Shown here piece after piece: positions 60,601 through 64,000 of a stretch of DNA of 64,000 nt. Positions within the stretch are counted from its first letter, which is position 1. The number at the start of each line of letters is the position of its first letter. The DNA is from Erinaceus europaeus (lineage: Eukaryota; Chordata; Mammalia; Eulipotyphla; Erinaceidae), in NCBI RefSeq assembly GCF_950295315.1, contig NC_080179.1:74047174-74111173 (forward strand), in the 5' to 3' direction. Under the pieces are notes generated by a model, which saw only the letters and a program-made list of their open reading frames with translations, was not told the origin of the DNA and made no database searches. Both the position numbers and the translations under genes were made by a program.

Positions 60601-61313
60601 TACAGATAAATAGATGCTTTTTCATTTCTTAATGTCTTAAAATATTTTATTGATTTCTCCCCCCCCCATTGTTGTGGTTATTATTATTGTTGTTATTGAT
60701 GTCATTGTTGTTGGATAGGACAGAGAGAAATGGAGAGGGGAGAGGGAGAGAAAGTAGATATGCTGTATATATGAAATTATATGTGTGCCTTTTGTGAATG
60801 ATTTATTTCTTGTATTTGAATATGTGTTGATGGACAATTGGTCTGTGTATGCCTTGTGACTATTGTGAATAACACTGCCATGAACTGCAGTGTATAATGT
60901 CTGTTCAGATTTCTGCTTTCAACTTTTTTGAGACACCCAAACATAGAATTTCTTTGTCACATGGTAAGTCTATATTTAACGTTTCGAGGAGCCACCAAAG
61001 CTGATTTTCTGTAGCAGCTGTAGCAGCCCGTACCAATTTACATTTCCACTAAGAAATGTACTGAAACTCCAGTTTCTCCCCATTAGCTGTAGCACCTGTT
61101 AGTCCCATTATTCTGAATATAGCTGTTCCAGCTGACACCTCGCGGGGCTTTTGATTTCTGCTTCCTAGTGGCTTGTAGCGCTGATCATCTTGTCACACAT
61201 GTATTATTCATTTGCGTGTCTTCTTTGTCAGCTCAGGTCCTTTGTGTATATATTGATTCGGTTGGTTCCTTTTGCTGTAGTTTAGGAATACCTTATATAT
61301 TTATAATATATTT

Positions 61314-61316
<3 letters not shown>

Positions 61317-61365
<49 letters not shown>
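61317..61365 (+). repeat. (AT)n microsatellite
   Basis: About 24 AT units within the antisense L1 fragment. Confidence 0.95.
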
Positions 61366-61367
<2 letters not shown>

Positions 61368-61519
61368 TTCCATATCACATATATGATTCTCAGATGTTTT
61401 CTGCCATTCTGTCAGTTATCTTTTCACTGTTGCTTTGCTTGATAACTAGATAATAAGTAGAAAGGCAGAAGAAGGGAGTGAAAGAGGTAACAGCACCAAA
61501 GCTTCTTCTAAAGGTTGAG

Positions 61520-61732
61520 ATTGGGGCTGGTGGTCGTGCACCTGGTTGAGGTCACATGTTACAACGTGCAAGGACCGGGGTTTGAGCCCCTGCTCCCCAC
61601 CTGCAGGAGGAAAGCTTTCCGAGTGCTGAAGTAGGGTTGCAGGTGTCTCTCTGTCTCTCTCCCTCTCTATCACCCTCTTGATTTCTGGCTGTCTCTATCC
61701 AATAAATAAAGACAATAAAAAATTAAAAAACG
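61520..61732 (+). mobile_element. SINE-A2 nested in L1
   Basis: TSD AAGGTTGAG at 61511-61519 and 61733-61741. Head GGGGCTGGTGGTCGTGCACC, GGGTTTGAGCCCCTGC, CT body, AATAAATAAAGACAATAAAA tail. Confidence 0.9.
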
Positions 61733-62303
61733 AAGGTTGAGCTTTTAGAGTTTTGGGTCTAGTATCCAAGTCTTTGGTCCATTTTGATCTGATGTTGGTG
61801 CATGCTATGGGTGGTGGTCTGGTGTTGTTTTTCTGTGCATGAATGTCCAGTTTGCCCAGCACTATTTGTTTAGGGAAGCTTTTTATTCCTCATTGAATAG
61901 TTTTGACCCTTTTGTTACATATTAGGTAGCCGTATGTGCATGAGCTCATATCTGGTTTCTTGATTCTGTTCCACTGGCCTAGCTGACCTGTTTTTATTGC
62001 GCTACGACCTCGCATAGACTCTGAAGGCATAAGCACCAGTGTGACCTAACCTGTGGGTAGAACTTGAGAGACAGGGACAGACAGGGAAAGTACACAGGAA
62101 CCCTGGACTGGGGGTGGTTACTGCATCAAGGCGAGGTACTCGGGGAGGGAGCCGAAGGGGAGGGTAGGGTGGTTTGGGGTCCTAAGCTGGGAGGGGGTAT
62201 GAATGTCTTCCAGGGCAGAAATTGCACCTGTGCCTAGACACCTGTGGTGTAAACCAGTTACTCCCCACCCCATCCCCCAGGAACATGGAAGAAAGTCTCC
62301 TTC

Positions 62304-62541
62304 AGGGCAGCGAGGGCAGGTCGCCTTACACCTGGGTCGCACACATGACGGAGCAGAGAGGGCAGGTCGCCTTACACCTGGGTCGCACACATGACGGGGC
62401 AGAGAGGGCAGGTCGCCTTACACCTGGGTCGCACACATGACGGGGCGGCGAGGGCAGGTCTCCTTACACCTGGGTCGCACACATGACGGGGCGGCGAGGG
62501 CAGGTCTCCTTACACCTGGGCCGCACACATGACGGGGCAGT
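62304..62541 (+). repeat. Minisatellite: 46-bp unit, about five copies
   Basis: The TCGCCTT/TCTCCTT landmark recurs at 62321, 62367, 62413, 62459 and 62505, an exact 46-bp spacing. Units share GAGGGCAGGTC, CCTTACACCTGGG and CGCACACATGACGG; the two last units carry the T variant and GGCGGCGAGG. Units differ by only a few bases. Confidence 0.97.
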
Positions 62542-62599
62542 GCACTATCCAAGTGAACTATTCTGCTGCCCTCCCCCTTTTAACCTTTTTATCCTCCCT

Positions 62600-62740
62600 T
62601 TTTTAATTTGTTCATATTATGAAAGAGAGAGACAAACAGAAAACAGCACCACTGCTCTAGCATATGTGGTACTAGGGACTGAACCAGCGGCCACATGCCT
62701 GCCTGCCATTCCTGTCGTCCATTGTGCTGTCCCCTGCTCT
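62600..62740 (-). mobile_element. SINE-D
   Basis: ATTATGAAAGAGAGAGAC, ACCACTGCTCTAGCATATG, GGGACTGAACCAGCGGCC, TTGTGCTGTCCCC. Confidence 0.65.
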
Positions 62741-63179
62741 CTTGTTCCTCTGTGTGGTGCTGGGGCTTGACTTAGGTCAAGTCCAAGGTAAGGTGTATGC
62801 TCTGTACAGTGAGGTATGTTTCAGCTCCTAGTTGAAATCTTTTAGGCTTGACTGTTTATGTCCTTCACACTTCTTTCCCTGGAAAATCATTTTTAAATGA
62901 CTTTGCATGAAGTATTTTGAGTATAGAAAGCTTGCAAGTTTCATGAAACACAGCTATTTCTATAATATGAGAGGCATGGAAAAGAAGGATTTCTCCACTA
63001 TTGTGGGCAAAGAATAAATAAATAAGCAGAAGTAGGAGGAGAATTCATGACAAATGATTTCCTGTTTATGTAATAGTATCCCTGAAAATGTTAGGGCACT
63101 GCAGTCTCTGAGATTGAAAAAAGTTGGGTTCGTTTTTATTATAAAGTGTAGTAACTGCTTAGTAGAAGGCATCTGACTT

Positions 63180-63478
63180 TTTTAAAAATTTTTTATTTTT
63201 TTAATATTTATTTTATTTATTCCTTTTTGTTGCCCTTGTTGTTTTTTTATTGTTGTAGTTATTATTGTTGTTGTCGTTGTTGGATAGGACAGAGAGAAAT
63301 GGAGAGAAGTGGGGAAGACAGAGAGGAGGAGAGAAAGACAGACACCTGCAGACCTGCTTCACCGTCTGTGAAGCGACTCCCCTGCAGGTGGGGAGCCGGG
63401 GTTCGAACCGGGATCCTTATGCCGGTCCTTGTGCTTTGCGCCACCTGCGCTTAACCCGCTGCGCTACAGCCCGACTCC
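63180..63478 (-). mobile_element. SINE-A
   Basis: TTTTTGTTGCCCTTGTTG, GACAGAGAGAAATGGAGAG, GGTTCGAACCGGGATCC, head CGCTGCGCTACAGCCCGACT. Confidence 0.9.
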
Positions 63479-63499
63479 CTTTTTTTTTTTTTTTTTTTT

Positions 63500-63775
63500 T
63501 TTTTGCTTACAGGACGATTGCTGGGGCTCGGTGTCAGCACTATAAACCCATGGCTCCTGGAGGCCTTTTCCCCCACCCCCATTTTATCGGCTAGGATGGA
63601 GAGAAATTGAGAGAGATGGGGAAGATAGGGAGACAGAACAATAGACAATAGACACCTGCAGACCTGCTTCACTGCTTGTGAAGTGTCCCCCCAGCAGGTG
63701 GGGAGCCGGGCCCCTAACCCAGATCCTTGTGCTTAGCACTGTGTGCGCTTAACTGGGTGTGCCGTCGCCTGCCCC
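63500..63775 (-). mobile_element. Variant SINE-A, long form
   Basis: Poly-T, CAGGACGATTGCTGGGGCTC, GGCTCCTGGAGGCC, GATGGAGAGAAATTGAGAG, CCCCTAACCCAGATCC, GTGCCGTCGCCTGCCCCC. Confidence 0.8.
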
Positions 63776-64000
63776 CCACTGTCCTCTTTAGAAAGAAGTT
63801 AAGTGTGAGTCATTCTCAGCATGGACTGCTGCCTCTGTTAACCTGCAGAGCTTGTTATCTCCTGGGAAACAGTGGTGTGTGGAGAGATCAAGCAGACGTG
63901 GCCTTGCACACTTGGTATTTCTCATTAGCTACATGACTGAGTCATTTAGCCTGTCTGTGCGTGAGCTTCCTCTTCTGTTAAATGAATGTCGGTAATACCT

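Larger units (their letters stand above)
60830..62010 (-). mobile_element. Old L1 3'-region fragment, antisense, split by SINE-A2
   Basis: Antisense text matches the well-known mammalian L1 3' region: TATTGTGAATAACACTGCCA, ATTTACATTTCCACTAAGAA, GCTCAGGTCCTTTGTG, then GTCTTTGGTCCATTTTGATC, CCAGTTTGCCCAGCACTATT and TGATTCTGTTCCACTGGCCT. Interrupted by 61520-61732 and an (AT)n run. Diverged, no frame; an ancient copy. Confidence 0.85.
58694..64000. other. UGGT1: UGGT1 intron 18 (5' part)
   Basis: SINE-D + (58865-58990), long family B - (58995-60330) with a nested SINE-A2, CpG-rich block (60310-60600), partial SINE-A - (60635-60755), antisense L1 (60830-62010) with nested SINE-A2 +, minisatellite (62304-62541), SINE-D - (62600-62740), SINE-A - (63180-63478), variant SINE-A - (63500-63775). 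62030-62300 and 62800-63175 show nothing recognisable, and no further UGGT1 exon is seen. Confidence 0.7.

Noticed and set aside
62304..62541. Regularly spaced repeats resembling a CRISPR array
   Set aside because: Units are contiguous at 46 bp with no unique spacers, there are no cas genes, and the host is a mammal; it is a minisatellite.

Overview
The window is mammalian nuclear DNA, almost certainly from a hedgehog (Erinaceus) or a close relative. Two things show this. First, seventeen GT-AG exons on the + strand encode the 5' portion of UGGT1 (UDP-glucose:glycoprotein glucosyltransferase 1, the ER folding sensor that re-glucosylates misfolded N-glycoproteins). Second, the introns are packed with tRNA-derived SINEs of the kind known from hedgehogs (A box, B box, CT-rich body, A-rich tail) and with LINE-like 3' ends. 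No bacterial, viral or CRISPR-type system is present.

Layout: 1-3790 is repeat-filled upstream DNA. 3790-4500 is a TATA-less CpG-island promoter with ETS-like, GC-box and YY1-like sites and a (GGC)10 tract. Coding exons, numbered 2 to 18 on the assumption of one exon 1 in the island, lie between 10602 and 58693. Joined from the exon-2 Met they give exactly 648 codons with every splice phase matching. This is about 40% of the roughly 1,530-residue protein: signal peptide, first thioredoxin-like (TRXL) domain, second TRXL domain and most of the third. The rest of the TRXL region, the beta-sandwiches and the GT24 catalytic domain lie beyond 64000. No copy of the next exon was recognised in 58694-64000.

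Repeat families named here by structure: SINE-A (long, tRNA head plus CT-rich body, often with a 3' hairpin module), SINE-A2 (shorter relative, CTGTAATGTG in antisense copies), SINE-C (B box GGTTCAATCCC, antisense ends CATTATGCTATCTACCCC), SINE-D (GTGGATAAAGC head), SINE-H (GGTGGCTCACCTGG-type head), family B (LINE-like poly-A element, antisense copies begin near AGGGGTACAACTCC), families E and F (other LINE 3'-end-like pieces), and one old L1 fragment. Many copies have target-site duplications (TSDs), so the order of insertion can be read.

The most noteworthy observations are: an inverted-repeat hairpin module at the SINE-A 3' end that also occurs alone; two tail-less insertions holding only the 5' half of the SINE/tRNA, each with a TSD; a 46-bp x 5 minisatellite; a CpG-rich intronic block at 60310-60600; the promoter (GGC)10; and the apparent lack of an upstream start codon equivalent to the human N-terminal extension. 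I did not find an undescribed gene system. Assignments rest on my recognition of the UGGT1 protein and of repeat structure; no database search was run.
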